This document shows positions 34,066 through 42,214 of a stretch of DNA of 64,000 nt, piece after piece. The translations under genes were made by a program, and so were the position numbers. Origin of the DNA: B1 sp964355075 (lineage in GTDB: Bacteria; Bacteroidota; Bacteroidia; UKL13-3); assembly GCA_964355075.1 (NCBI GenBank), contig CAYHCF010000014.1, forward strand, positions 21,645 to 85,644, in the 5' to 3' direction. Numbering within the stretch: the stretch's first letter is position 1; each line of letters begins with the position of its first letter. The notes beneath the pieces were generated by a model, which did no database searches, had not been told where the DNA came from, and saw only the letters and a list, made by a program, of their open reading frames with translations.

Positions 34066-34824
34066 TTAGCTATTTTGAGGCATTGATAACAGGTCTTTTG
34101 TATAAGAATATCCTATTTCAAATATTTCTTTTGCAGCCGAAACCTTGAATAAATTAAAGTCGGCCAGCAAGTGCGGCTCAATATAGAGTGTGCATAAATC
34201 AATATTAGTCAGCATATTTGCTCTTAAACCAATGTGCAGGATTCTATCAGCATAATTTCGGGTACTGATGGTTTTGGATTGAGGGTTTACCGGATTCACA
34301 TATACGCCAATTATTTCATCGCACTTCCCAATTAAGGGCTGAACCGGTAAGTTATTCATTAAACCCCCGTCAATATAGTTAATGCCATTTATTGGATAAG
34401 GCCTTAATACCAAAGGAAATGCTGAAGATGCCATGATAGGATCTATCAGGTTCCCCGAATTAAAATACTCGAGTTTTGGTATATTAAGATTTGTGGCAGC
34501 TACTGTTAAAGGAATTTTCAATTCTTCAAAAGTTTTAGCCCTCAATACTTTTTCAAGGGTCTCTTTAATTCCACTAGCTCTTAATAAACCAAACTTAAAC
34601 CGGCTAAAGCGAAGTAATTTGAAAATATCGAGGCCAACGAAAATATTTAGTATTTCATCCGGAGAATAACCATCTGCATATAAAACACCGGCAATGCTTC
34701 CTGCACTTACACCAGAAATAATTTCTGGAAAAATATTCTTCTCTTCTAAGGCTTTTAATACCCCAATATGTGCAAATCCTCTGGCTCCTCCCCCCGATAA
34801 AACAATTCCGGTTTTATATCTCAA
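34066..34824 (-). CDS. Patatin-like phospholipase
   Basis: 252 aa of the RssA/YlbK type. Oxyanion loop GGGARG (11-16), nucleophile Ser40 in GVSAGS, and catalytic Asp152 in YIDGGLMNN. No signal peptide, so a cytoplasmic acyl hydrolase is expected. The start is TTG at 34824: no ATG exists between the preceding crp stop codon and the GGGARG loop. That stop (34836-34834) is in the same frame, only nine bases away. The gene follows the Crp/Fnr regulator, so both are one unit. Substrate unknown. Confidence 0.9.
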   Translation of the reverse strand: MRYKTGIVLSGGGARGFAHIGVLKALEEKNIFPEIISGVSAGSIAGVLYADGYSPDEILNIFVGLDIFKLLRFSRFKFGLLRASGIKETLEKVLRAKTFEELKIPLTVAATNLNIPKLEYFNSGNLIDPIMASSAFPLVLRPYPINGINYIDGGLMNNLPVQPLIGKCDEIIGVYVNPVNPQSKTISTRNYADRILHIGLRANMLTNIDLCTLYIEPHLLADFNLFKVSAAKEIFEIGYSYTKDLLSMPQNS

Positions 34825-34833
34825 CTCGATTTG

Positions 34834-35544
34834 TTAAACAGACATACGGGAAATTTTTTCGAGCGCATTTTTGTTGATGATTCTAATTTTCTTTCCTTCC
34901 ATATCAATTATTTTGTCGCTTTTAAATTCCGACAAAAGCCTGATAACCGTTTCGGTTGCAGTACCTACAATATTTGCGATGTCTTCACGTGGTAATGTTA
35001 CCGAAATGAGTGAAACATCCTGATCGTTGAAGTTTTGAAAAGTTTGCTGTAAAAACAATAATGTTTCTGCTAAACGCTCTCTTACATTTTTTTGAGCCAG
35101 ACTTTGAATACGTTCATCTGCAATTCCTAAATCATGACAAAGTGCTTTTAGCATTTGTTTATTGATGGAATTATTCGTGTGTAATAACTCAACAAAAATC
35201 GCCTTGGGAATGAAACAACAAACGGTATCTTCAATACAGGTTGCAGTGGCAACCAATGGTTCATCAGCAATAAGTGCCCGGTATCCTAAAAATTCTCCTT
35301 CCCTGGCAAACCGAATTATTTGTTCTTTTCCGTCTTTATTTGATCGGGTTAACTTAACAGCCCCGCTACTGATGCAATAAATTCCCAAAGGCAGATTATC
35401 TTCATAAAAAATGGCTTGTCCTTTTTTATAATGACTGCAGGACTTAACTGCACTTACTCTATCCCTCTCAATATCTGTGCAATAGGAGAGGAAAGAGATG
35501 CTTTTTGAGTCACAGTTCTGACATTCAAGATATAATTTTTGCAT
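34834..35544 (-). CDS. Crp/Fnr-family transcriptional regulator with N-terminal cysteines
   Basis: 236 aa. N-terminal cyclic-nucleotide-binding-like barrel (about 38-130; KKGQAIFYEDNLPLGIYCISSGAVKL), dimer helix (about 135-165) and winged HTH (about 180-225) with LPREDIANIVGTATETVIRLLSEF. Cysteines at 8, 11 and 22, with C36 just before the barrel and C103/C109/C110 inside it, recall the C-x2-C-plus-two layout of O2-sensing FNR proteins; an Fe-S cluster is possible but spacing differs from E. coli FNR. It lies a short way upstream of the cbb3 locus, which suits O2 or NO control. Confidence 0.88.
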   Translation of the reverse strand: MQKLYLECQNCDSKSISFLSYCTDIERDRVSAVKSCSHYKKGQAIFYEDNLPLGIYCISSGAVKLTRSNKDGKEQIIRFAREGEFLGYRALIADEPLVATATCIEDTVCCFIPKAIFVELLHTNNSINKQMLKALCHDLGIADERIQSLAQKNVRERLAETLLFLQQTFQNFNDQDVSLISVTLPREDIANIVGTATETVIRLLSEFKSDKIIDMEGKKIRIINKNALEKISRMSV

Positions 35545-35598
35545 AAAAACTTAAAAACTAATTATTTATGTGAAATATTGGCCTAAAATATATTCGTG

Positions 35599-37071
35599 TC
35601 AAAAATATATTTTTTTACTCCAAATTTCAAAAAAGGATGCCTGCTGAGTAAAAATATGACTTAATTTAACCAGTTTTACCTTCTTATCACCTTCACTATC
35701 GGGGACGAAGATATACTTTAAACCGATGATATTTAGTGCAATCTCCAAATATTTTTCAATTTTTCCCGTTCCATCAATAAGGTCGTTGAAATAATCATCA
35801 AAAGAAACATTGGAATAGCGTTCAAGCAATGATTTATACATTTCTTTCGTGTATCCTTTCCCCATTTTATAGGTTTCCACATAAAGCGCCTTCATCACAT
35901 CGTCAAGACGATATTGACCATTTGATTCTTTAATGATCGTGATGTCGGCTATCAAAGCAGCTAACATACCTTCCATGTAAATTGAAACTTTACGACCCTT
36001 AACACCAGGTACATAGCCATCTAACCAAGTGTCAAAACTTGACTGCGAAATTGAATAATTGAACCGCCCCTCATTGGTTATGTGCCTCTGCAAATCGCTG
36101 TTAAAGCTCGTCTGATACTGTTCAAATGACCAAGCCCCGCTACGCAAGAGAATTAAATCTCCGTAATAAGTTGTAATCCCCTCATATACATAGCCTAATT
36201 CCGAATAATTTTCCTTTGTAAAATCATATGGAAACATTTCAACAGGTCTGATTCGCTTAATATTCCACAAATGAAACATTTCGTGAGAGCTGATCGCCAA
36301 AATATTATCATAAAATTCCGGCTTGGCCCAATCACTGCCCGGGCCCATGGTAATTACCGTTGAACAAGTATGCTCTACTCCATGGCTAAAAGGAACCGGC
36401 AAAATATGATAAAGAAAATGATAATTTTCGCAAGGTAAATCGCCAAATAATTTTTGTTGCGTCAGGGCATATAATCGTGTATCAGAAATGAGTTTCTCTA
36501 TATCCGGACAAGGCTCGCCCTGAAACCAGAAATGAATTAAGCTGTCAGATACCGGAAAAGAGTGATGTAGTAAATCAGGACTTGCCATAAACGGACTATC
36601 AGCCAATTCATCGAAGGTCTTAGCATACAAGGTCTTTCCAGATAATGGTAATTGACAAGCAATCTGATAATTATCTGGTATTTCCAGGCTAAGCGTTGCA
36701 GGTTCATTCATTTTTCCAACAACATACATCAGGCAATTGACCGGATTCACATATAATTGGTGTTCATCGGCATAGCTGCCCCCTGCATCATATTGGTTTG
36801 CATAATATTCGTATTGAACATATAATTCGTCGGTATCCTGACAATCAATCTCCCAACAGTCTTTGGTTATTTTTTTGAACAAGATTTTTTCTCCGGATAA
36901 ATTATGTACCCGAAAGCATCGGATATTTTTTGCATAGTTCGCTAATTCGTACCTTCCGGGCCTCCAGGCAGGTAATTGAATCTGGAGTTTGGTATGTAAT
37001 TCGTTTATTATTTTCCATTGAACACCAATAAAATGTTCGAAAGGGTTTGATATGAAAATTTTGTAGTGCAT
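35599..37071 (-). CDS. M61-family metallopeptidase without PDZ domain
   Basis: 490 aa from ATG 37071 (MHYKIFISNPFEHFIGVQW); the open frame continues to 37164, but that would run across a divergent gene. The N-terminal M61 domain and the zinc motif H263-E-M-F-H267 (SSHEMFHLWNIKRIRP) are present, with the downstream VYEGITTYYGD segment. Related glycyl aminopeptidases usually have a further C-terminal PDZ domain and about 580-620 aa; this one stops at KIYF just before where that would begin. No signal peptide, so probably cytoplasmic. The crp promoter is placed in its last codons. Confidence 0.85.
   Translation of the reverse strand: MHYKIFISNPFEHFIGVQWKIINELHTKLQIQLPAWRPGRYELANYAKNIRCFRVHNLSGEKILFKKITKDCWEIDCQDTDELYVQYEYYANQYDAGGSYADEHQLYVNPVNCLMYVVGKMNEPATLSLEIPDNYQIACQLPLSGKTLYAKTFDELADSPFMASPDLLHHSFPVSDSLIHFWFQGEPCPDIEKLISDTRLYALTQQKLFGDLPCENYHFLYHILPVPFSHGVEHTCSTVITMGPGSDWAKPEFYDNILAISSHEMFHLWNIKRIRPVEMFPYDFTKENYSELGYVYEGITTYYGDLILLRSGAWSFEQYQTSFNSDLQRHITNEGRFNYSISQSSFDTWLDGYVPGVKGRKVSIYMEGMLAALIADITIIKESNGQYRLDDVMKALYVETYKMGKGYTKEMYKSLLERYSNVSFDDYFNDLIDGTGKIEKYLEIALNIIGLKYIFVPDSEGDKKVKLVKLSHIFTQQASFFEIWSKKIYF
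35600..35631 (-). promoter_or_regulatory. Promoter of the crp/fnr gene
   Basis: Minus strand: TTTG (35631-35628), 20-base spacer, TATTTTTG (35607-35600), a full Bacteroidota promoter. It lies within the last codons of the upstream M61 gene and leaves a leader of about 50 bases. Confidence 0.6.
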
Positions 37072-37076
37072 ATTCG
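37046..37076 (+). promoter_or_regulatory. Possible promoter of the small membrane-protein gene
   Basis: TTTG (37046-37049), 19-base spacer and CATATTCG (37069-37076) sit before the ATG at 37085. The -7 part has two mismatches to TAnnTTTG, so this is weak. Confidence 0.25.
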
Positions 37077-37084
37077 CTACAAAT

Positions 37085-37330
37085 ATGAACATTGCATATA
37101 TAGTTACCATCATTTCGGTTTTACTTTTATTGGTTTTTGCTATTTTATCTTTTACCAATACCAATAATCCAAAGTTCCAATTGCTCTATATAGTAGTTGC
37201 CACCTTTAATATTGGTGTTTTGTGCAGCATCATTCTAATTAATTATAGCAGTGAAAGTGCCTTAATTTGGCCTGCTTTGCTTTTTTTGCATGTGCTTAAC
37301 CGGGTGAGAGAACTATACAAGATGCTTTAG
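37085..37330 (+). CDS. Small hydrophobic membrane protein, unknown
   Basis: 81 aa with two or three predicted helices (about 3-24, 32-52, 58-74: YIVTIISVLLLLVFAILSF, LLYIVVATFNIGVLCSIILI, ALIWPALLFLHVL) and a basic tail (NRVRELYKML). It starts 14 bases from the divergent M61 gene and is not a shadow of another frame. I recognise no family. The composition and the clear charge-flanked helices favour a real protein; its function cannot be inferred. Confidence 0.6.
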   Translation: MNIAYIVTIISVLLLLVFAILSFTNTNNPKFQLLYIVVATFNIGVLCSIILINYSSESALIWPALLFLHVLNRVRELYKML

Positions 37331-37423
37331 TTGGGAAGGACAAAATAAATAAACACTCTCCCCTATTTGGAATTGACAATTTATCTATCTGTTGATTTTC
37401 TTGTTTGTCTCAAATTATAAATA

Positions 37424-38449
37424 TTATTGAATCACCATTTTTTTGATGCAACTTTTCTCCCCTTTATCTGTCAGCAGATTGACAAAATAGATTCCTTTTG
37501 GGGAGTTGGAAAGGTCAATTTGGTTTGAGTTTTGTTGTTGCAGAATTTTTTCTCCAATCAGGTTATAAACTTCCAAATTAATTATTTCACAGTTGTTTCC
37601 AATTTCAATGCTAAACTTTCCGCTGGATGGATTTGGATAGATACTAAAGTCTCTTTTGCTAAAATCCTCCATTCCGGTAGCGTTGCGGTGTCTGATGCGG
37701 TAGGAGCCAAAAGTACTATTGTTCCACACGTTCACTTTATAGTTGCCGCTGCCTGTGGTTGAATAAATCGTAACCGTATCAACACTTGAACTAAAGCTTG
37801 CATAAGCAAGCCGGGTGGTTGTATCGGATGCATTATAAATGTCAACATGCACAAAATCGGCAGCATTTTTTTCAATAAAAAGAGAAAAAGCACCCGGTGA
37901 CGTAGTAAGATTGAACCAGTCAACCAGATCCCAATAGGGATATTTGAAACCCGCATAATGCCCGATAGCACCTGTCCAGGGATTAGTAGGGACATTGACA
38001 GCATTGACTGCATAGTCGTTTGGTTCTGCATCACCGGCAAAAAAAGTGGGTGTAAATGTTGAAACGAAATGATAATCTCCATCACCGCTATTTGTGCCAA
38101 TTCTCAGGTAATACGTACCAGGCATGGCAGCAAAAGAAAGAATCACGTTTACCGCTAAACCATAAGTTACAAAATTAACTGTATCAACATTGTGATAAAT
38201 CTGTGCCCCGAAAGAACTGAAATTACTATTAATTCCGGTCATCGTTATCTTTACCGTTCCGGTAGCGGTAACGGTAAATTTCCACCAATCTTCCGCATCC
38301 GTATAACTAATATGTCCTGTTTCTGATAGGCCAATGGTGGTTTGGTTGGCAGTACTTCTGGAGTTGTTAGGCTCTGTTTCGGCATTGGAGATTTGTGGCC
38401 AAACAAATGCCAATAATAATGCCGTAAACTGGATAAAATAATTTTTCAT
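37424..38449 (-). CDS. PPC-domain protein exported by T9SS
   Basis: 341 aa. Signal peptide ends near SNAETEPNN. Two bacterial pre-peptidase C-terminal-like (PPC) domains follow: about 25-130, with AETEPNNSRSTAN, SYTDAEDWWKFTV and GTYYLRIGTNSGDGDYHF, and about 138-250 with DAEPNDYAVNAV and WDLVDWFNLTT. A T9SS sorting domain closes it (about 265-341: FSIYPNPSSGKFSIEI ... PKGIYFVNLLTDKGEKSCIKKMVIQ). There is no peptidase domain, so it is a surface or secreted binding protein. PPC domains are usually accessory to secreted enzymes. Confidence 0.9.
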   Translation of the reverse strand: MKNYFIQFTALLLAFVWPQISNAETEPNNSRSTANQTTIGLSETGHISYTDAEDWWKFTVTATGTVKITMTGINSNFSSFGAQIYHNVDTVNFVTYGLAVNVILSFAAMPGTYYLRIGTNSGDGDYHFVSTFTPTFFAGDAEPNDYAVNAVNVPTNPWTGAIGHYAGFKYPYWDLVDWFNLTTSPGAFSLFIEKNAADFVHVDIYNASDTTTRLAYASFSSSVDTVTIYSTTGSGNYKVNVWNNSTFGSYRIRHRNATGMEDFSKRDFSIYPNPSSGKFSIEIGNNCEIINLEVYNLIGEKILQQQNSNQIDLSNSPKGIYFVNLLTDKGEKSCIKKMVIQ

Positions 38450-38456
38450 GTGCTTT

Positions 38457-38538
38457 GGTGTTTAGATTGTTAGATTATTTGACTCATACGTCGTTAGACA
38501 GTTAGGTTATCTACCTAAACCCCTACAGTCTAAACACC
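38457..38538. repeat. Inverted repeat and TTAGA-like repeats upstream of the PPC gene
   Basis: The 329-base gap 38450-38778 holds a perfect 10-bp inverted repeat (GGTGTTTAGA 38457-38466, TCTAAACACC 38529-38538). Between the arms are TTAGATT repeats and a small AGGT-TATCT-ACCT hairpin. The rest of the gap, 38539-38723, shows nothing recognisable. Confidence 0.55.
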
Positions 38539-38723
38539 TATGGCCTAGCTTTGCTTTTCTTTCTACAATTTCGATTGACTATTCGAATGTAGCATTCTGT
38601 TTTAATATTGCAAGGTTTTTCTTTGGGATCAGATCTCCTTTACATCCTAGTTAAATTGAAGTACCCTTTTAAATAATAATAATTACAACATTTAGAAAGG
38701 GACTTTCCTCTCATCAAAATGAA

Positions 38724-38755
38724 TTGAGTAGATTAAGGACAAGTTTTTATATTTG
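38724..38755 (+). promoter_or_regulatory. Promoter of the dipeptidyl peptidase III gene
   Basis: TTG (38724-38726), 21-base spacer and TATATTTG (38748-38755), an exact TAnnTTTG. The ATG is 23 bases further on. Confidence 0.65.
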
Positions 38756-38778
38756 TGCCATCTTAACCAAGCATAATA

Positions 38779-40833
38779 ATGAAAATCAAACACACCCTTA
38801 TGTACACAGCCTTTGCCGCGGCCGCTTTATTGAGTAGCTGTAAGAGCGACCAAAAAACAAAATCTACCGAATCAAACTTTGAGGTTACCTGCGATCGTTT
38901 TGCCGATTTAGAGGTATTGCGTTACGAAATTCCCGGCTTTGCCGATCTTTCAGCTCAGCAAAAGGAATTGGCCTATTATTTATACGAAGCAGCTAATTGT
39001 GGTCGCGATATCTTTTACGATCAAAAATACAAGCATAACCTCACCGTTCGCCGCACGCTTGAAGGTGTTTTGAATAACTATACCGGAGATAAAAATAGCG
39101 AAGACTGGAAGAATTTTGAATCCTATGCGAAACGTGTCTTTTTTTCTACCGGAATTCACCACCATTATTCAAATATCAAATTTGTGCCTGAATGTAGTTT
39201 TGAATATTTCACCACATTGGTTAAAGCCATTGATCCTGCGCTATTGCCTTTGGATGGACAAAATGTGGATGCCTTTTTAGCAGCCATGAAACCTGTTATG
39301 TTCGATGCTGGTTTTGAAGCCAAAACGGTAAATCTGGCTTCAGGTATAGATAATGTGAAAGAATCTGCCAATAACTTTTATGAGGGTATAACTCAAAAAG
39401 AAGTGGAAGAATACTACAGTACCAAAGGGAATATAAACGATCCACAACCTGTCTCTTGGGGATTGAACTCTAAACTGATAAAAGAGAATGGAAAGGTAGC
39501 AGAAAAAGTATGGAAAGTTGGTGGGATGTATGGTGCCGCCATCGAAAAAATTGTTTTTTGGTTAGAAAAAGCAATACAGGTTGCCGAAAATGATAAGCAA
39601 AAGCAAGCATTAATTTTATTGGTTGAATACTACAAAACCGGAGATTTGAAAATATGGGATGAATACAATATTGCATGGGTAAATGATACTGAAAGCAGGT
39701 TAGATGTGGTAAATGGTTTTATAGAAGTATATGATGATGCCATTGGTAAACGTGCTTCCTTTGAATCGGTAGTCAGCTTAAGAGATATGGAAGCAACCAA
39801 ACGTATTGCGGCCATTGCAAAAGATGCCCAATGGTTTGAAGACCACACGCCAATTATGCCTGAACACAGAAAGAAAAGTGTAAAAGGAATTTCCGCAAAA
39901 GTAATAACAGTAATACAGGAGTCGGGTGCCAGCGAGCATTCTACGCCCATCGGCATCAACCTGCCCAATGCCAATTGGATCCGGCAACAACACGGATCGA
40001 AATCGGTTTCTTTGGGTAATATGGTTCATTCTTATAATATCATCAGTGCTAAAAGTCCTATGATGAAAGAGTTTGCTTTTACGGAAGATGAAATTAAGCA
40101 TGCCAAAGATTTTGGAGCTTTGGCCGGTGATTTACATACCGATTTGCACGAGGTTATCGGACATGCTTCGGGCCAGATTAACAAAGGTATTGGCGATCCG
40201 GATCAAACCCTGAAAAATTATGCAAGCACCTTAGAGGAAGCGAGGGCAGATTTAATTGCCTTGTATTTTATTTATGATCCAAAATTGGTTGAAATGGGAC
40301 TCATGCCAAGTTTGGAAGTAGGAAAAACTGAATATGAAGGTTATATAAGGGGTGGGTTGATTACGCAATTAACCCGCTTGCAATTAGGCGAGAATTTGGA
40401 AGAAGCACACATGCGCAACCGTCAGTTGAATGCGGCATGGGTTCTTGAAAAAGGAAAGGCTGAAAATGTGATTGAGATGATAAAAAAGGATGGTAAGACT
40501 TATGTGCGTGTGAACAATTATGAAAAGTTACGCGAACTGTTTGGTCAATTGCTGAAAGAAATACAAAGGATAAAATCGGAGGGAGATTTTGCTGCCGCAA
40601 CTGCATTGGTTGAAGGGTATGGCGTTAAGGTGGACCAAACCTTATTAAAAGAAGTAAAAGACCGTTTTGTGAAGTTAAATGTTGCACCTTATAAAGGATT
40701 CATCCAGCCTAAATTAACTGCAGTGATGAACGGAGATAAAGTGGTTGATGTTAAAGTGGAATACCCTGATAATTGGCTGACTGATCAATTGGAAAGAGGC
40801 AAGAAATATTCCTTCCTTCCTAATAAGAATTAA
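38779..40833 (+). CDS. Dipeptidyl-peptidase III family (M49) lipoprotein
   Basis: 684 aa. The N-terminus is a lipoprotein signal with lipobox LLSSC (Cys21), so it is likely anchored in the envelope. M49 family zinc motif HEVIGH (H457-H462) and the second zinc motif EEARAD (E486-D491) are intact. The enzyme cuts dipeptides from the N-terminus of peptides. Size matches bacterial M49 enzymes. It stands alone with a good promoter and meets the next gene head-on at 40833-40867. Confidence 0.93.
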   Translation: MKIKHTLMYTAFAAAALLSSCKSDQKTKSTESNFEVTCDRFADLEVLRYEIPGFADLSAQQKELAYYLYEAANCGRDIFYDQKYKHNLTVRRTLEGVLNNYTGDKNSEDWKNFESYAKRVFFSTGIHHHYSNIKFVPECSFEYFTTLVKAIDPALLPLDGQNVDAFLAAMKPVMFDAGFEAKTVNLASGIDNVKESANNFYEGITQKEVEEYYSTKGNINDPQPVSWGLNSKLIKENGKVAEKVWKVGGMYGAAIEKIVFWLEKAIQVAENDKQKQALILLVEYYKTGDLKIWDEYNIAWVNDTESRLDVVNGFIEVYDDAIGKRASFESVVSLRDMEATKRIAAIAKDAQWFEDHTPIMPEHRKKSVKGISAKVITVIQESGASEHSTPIGINLPNANWIRQQHGSKSVSLGNMVHSYNIISAKSPMMKEFAFTEDEIKHAKDFGALAGDLHTDLHEVIGHASGQINKGIGDPDQTLKNYASTLEEARADLIALYFIYDPKLVEMGLMPSLEVGKTEYEGYIRGGLITQLTRLQLGENLEEAHMRNRQLNAAWVLEKGKAENVIEMIKKDGKTYVRVNNYEKLRELFGQLLKEIQRIKSEGDFAAATALVEGYGVKVDQTLLKEVKDRFVKLNVAPYKGFIQPKLTAVMNGDKVVDVKVEYPDNWLTDQLERGKKYSFLPNKN

Positions 40834-40860
40834 GAATTAAGAATGCAGAATTGAGTATTA
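40826..40860. repeat. AATTC-type low-complexity repeat (copy 1)
   Basis: TAAGAATTAAGAATTAAGAA runs over the stop of the M49 gene and into the gap. An 18-base stretch (AATTAAGAATGCAGAATT, 40835-40852) recurs inverted at 44024-44041. Confidence 0.7.
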
Positions 40861-40866
40861 ATTTAT

Positions 40867-42192
40867 CTAATGTGTTGAAAGCCAATCAGTAATGTCCTTT
40901 AATACATAATCAGGGATATTGCTTTTCATGAAGTATTCGCTATAGGTTGATGCAACCTCACCCGGATAGAATAAGTGGTTTAGTTTGGGATAAGATTTGA
41001 TGGTGACATTGGAATGATCGCCCAATGTTTTTTGCCAAATTTTCAGGTTCTCCATATTTACCTGGTAATCTCTGTTTCCATGTAAAATTAGTATGGGTTT
41101 TGTCTGTTTTTTGGCCATCTCAAGATGTTTATATTTATTAAGCCAGATCCAATAAGTGGCTTGTACTTCATAAGGCATTTTATAGTGTTCGGTAAGTGGA
41201 TTTAAGTTTTTATCCATGCTTCGGATTGCCTTTTGAGTTTGTTCATCATATTCCTGTTTTTTGTTGGGCGAGACAGTACTCAGATATGCGTACTGATCGA
41301 TCATCATTTCCTGAGTTCGTTTGGAATTTGCACCCAAAAGGATAATTCCCTTAACTTCTTTTCTTTCTTTGGCTACTAATGGCGTGAGTATTCCTCCTTC
41401 ACCATGACCTAGAACGTATATTCTGTTTAGGTCGATAAAAGGAAGTCTTTCCAATGTGTCCAACGCATTGTATATATCCTCCAGGTATTCTTCTCGACAG
41501 GTAAAAGGAGTATAACTGTTTTTATCTCTCAACAGGTAGATTCCATAAGAAATCACTCTTTTATCAAATCTGTAAACTGCATATCCTTTAGAAGCCATTC
41601 CCCAGGCAAGATCTTTGTAAGGTTTGTTTTCATCGTAGGAACCATCTTTATCTGTGGGTCCGGCTTCTCCAATAATGACAACGAGTGGTACTTTACCCTC
41701 CTGATTGGGAACACTTAGTAAGCCTTGCAATTCAAATTCTTTATATATGAGTGAAAATTTTTGATCCGTGAATTTGCTTACATCCACATAATCCTGGGCA
41801 TAATAAACCTTATGCGCCTCCATGAACGACAAATAAATAATTTTGCCCTTTTCGTTAAAACTCAGGTTCAACAGGTAAGGCAGGTATTCAAAATTTATTT
41901 TGTACGCAATAAAATTGTAATAAGGAGATTTTTCGAAGTTAACCGATCTGCTATTTAAATATTTTCCATAGGTTCCGGTTAATTCGGCCCAATCTTTCTC
42001 TAAGGTTGTGCTTAAATAGGAATTGCGATAAACTGAATCTACACGTGCCTCAATAGATTTGAAATCCTTGTCAACAAACGACTGTAAAATTTTTCGTCCT
42101 ATTTCATCCGTTTCTTTAAAGTTTAATGCATAAAGTTTGCCAAATGAAAGGAGCAGAAAGAAAAAGGATAGGCGAATTATTATATTTTGCAT
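40867..42192 (-). CDS. Alpha/beta-hydrolase-fold exported protein with altered nucleophile site
   Basis: 441 aa. Signal peptide (IIIRLSFFFLLLSFGKLYA) and an N-terminal DUF3887-like part (about 25-130). The C-terminal part (about 140-441) is an alpha/beta hydrolase with VVIIGEAGPTDKDGSY, RFDKR and the acid region PILILHGNRDYQVN; His is in PKLNHLFYPG. The elbow reads GHGEGG: residue 264 is Gly (GGT) where Ser is expected. A single base change from AGT would explain it. If Ser264 is truly absent, it cannot be a serine hydrolase and may be a binding protein. Export is inferred from the signal peptide. Confidence 0.85.
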   Translation of the reverse strand: MQNIIIRLSFFFLLLSFGKLYALNFKETDEIGRKILQSFVDKDFKSIEARVDSVYRNSYLSTTLEKDWAELTGTYGKYLNSRSVNFEKSPYYNFIAYKINFEYLPYLLNLSFNEKGKIIYLSFMEAHKVYYAQDYVDVSKFTDQKFSLIYKEFELQGLLSVPNQEGKVPLVVIIGEAGPTDKDGSYDENKPYKDLAWGMASKGYAVYRFDKRVISYGIYLLRDKNSYTPFTCREEYLEDIYNALDTLERLPFIDLNRIYVLGHGEGGILTPLVAKERKEVKGIILLGANSKRTQEMMIDQYAYLSTVSPNKKQEYDEQTQKAIRSMDKNLNPLTEHYKMPYEVQATYWIWLNKYKHLEMAKKQTKPILILHGNRDYQVNMENLKIWQKTLGDHSNVTIKSYPKLNHLFYPGEVASTYSEYFMKSNIPDYVLKDITDWLSTH

Positions 42193-42196
42193 GTGG

Positions 42197-42204
42197 CAAA
42201 GTTA
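42197..42204 (-). promoter_or_regulatory. -7 box four bases before the hydrolase-like gene
   Basis: TAACTTTG on the minus strand is an exact TAnnTTTG match ending 4 bases before ATG 42192, the same spacing as at rocD. No -33 element was found, and the upstream gene stops only 10 bases away, so it may be coincidence. Confidence 0.35.
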
Positions 42205-42214
42205 AGCAAGCCAT

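Noticed and set aside
37072..37164. Upstream start of the M61 gene
   Set aside because: It would overlap a divergent small gene; MHYKIF at 37071 matches the family start.
39630..39974. Minus-strand frames within the M49 gene
   Set aside because: They are shadows in a clearly coding plus-strand gene.
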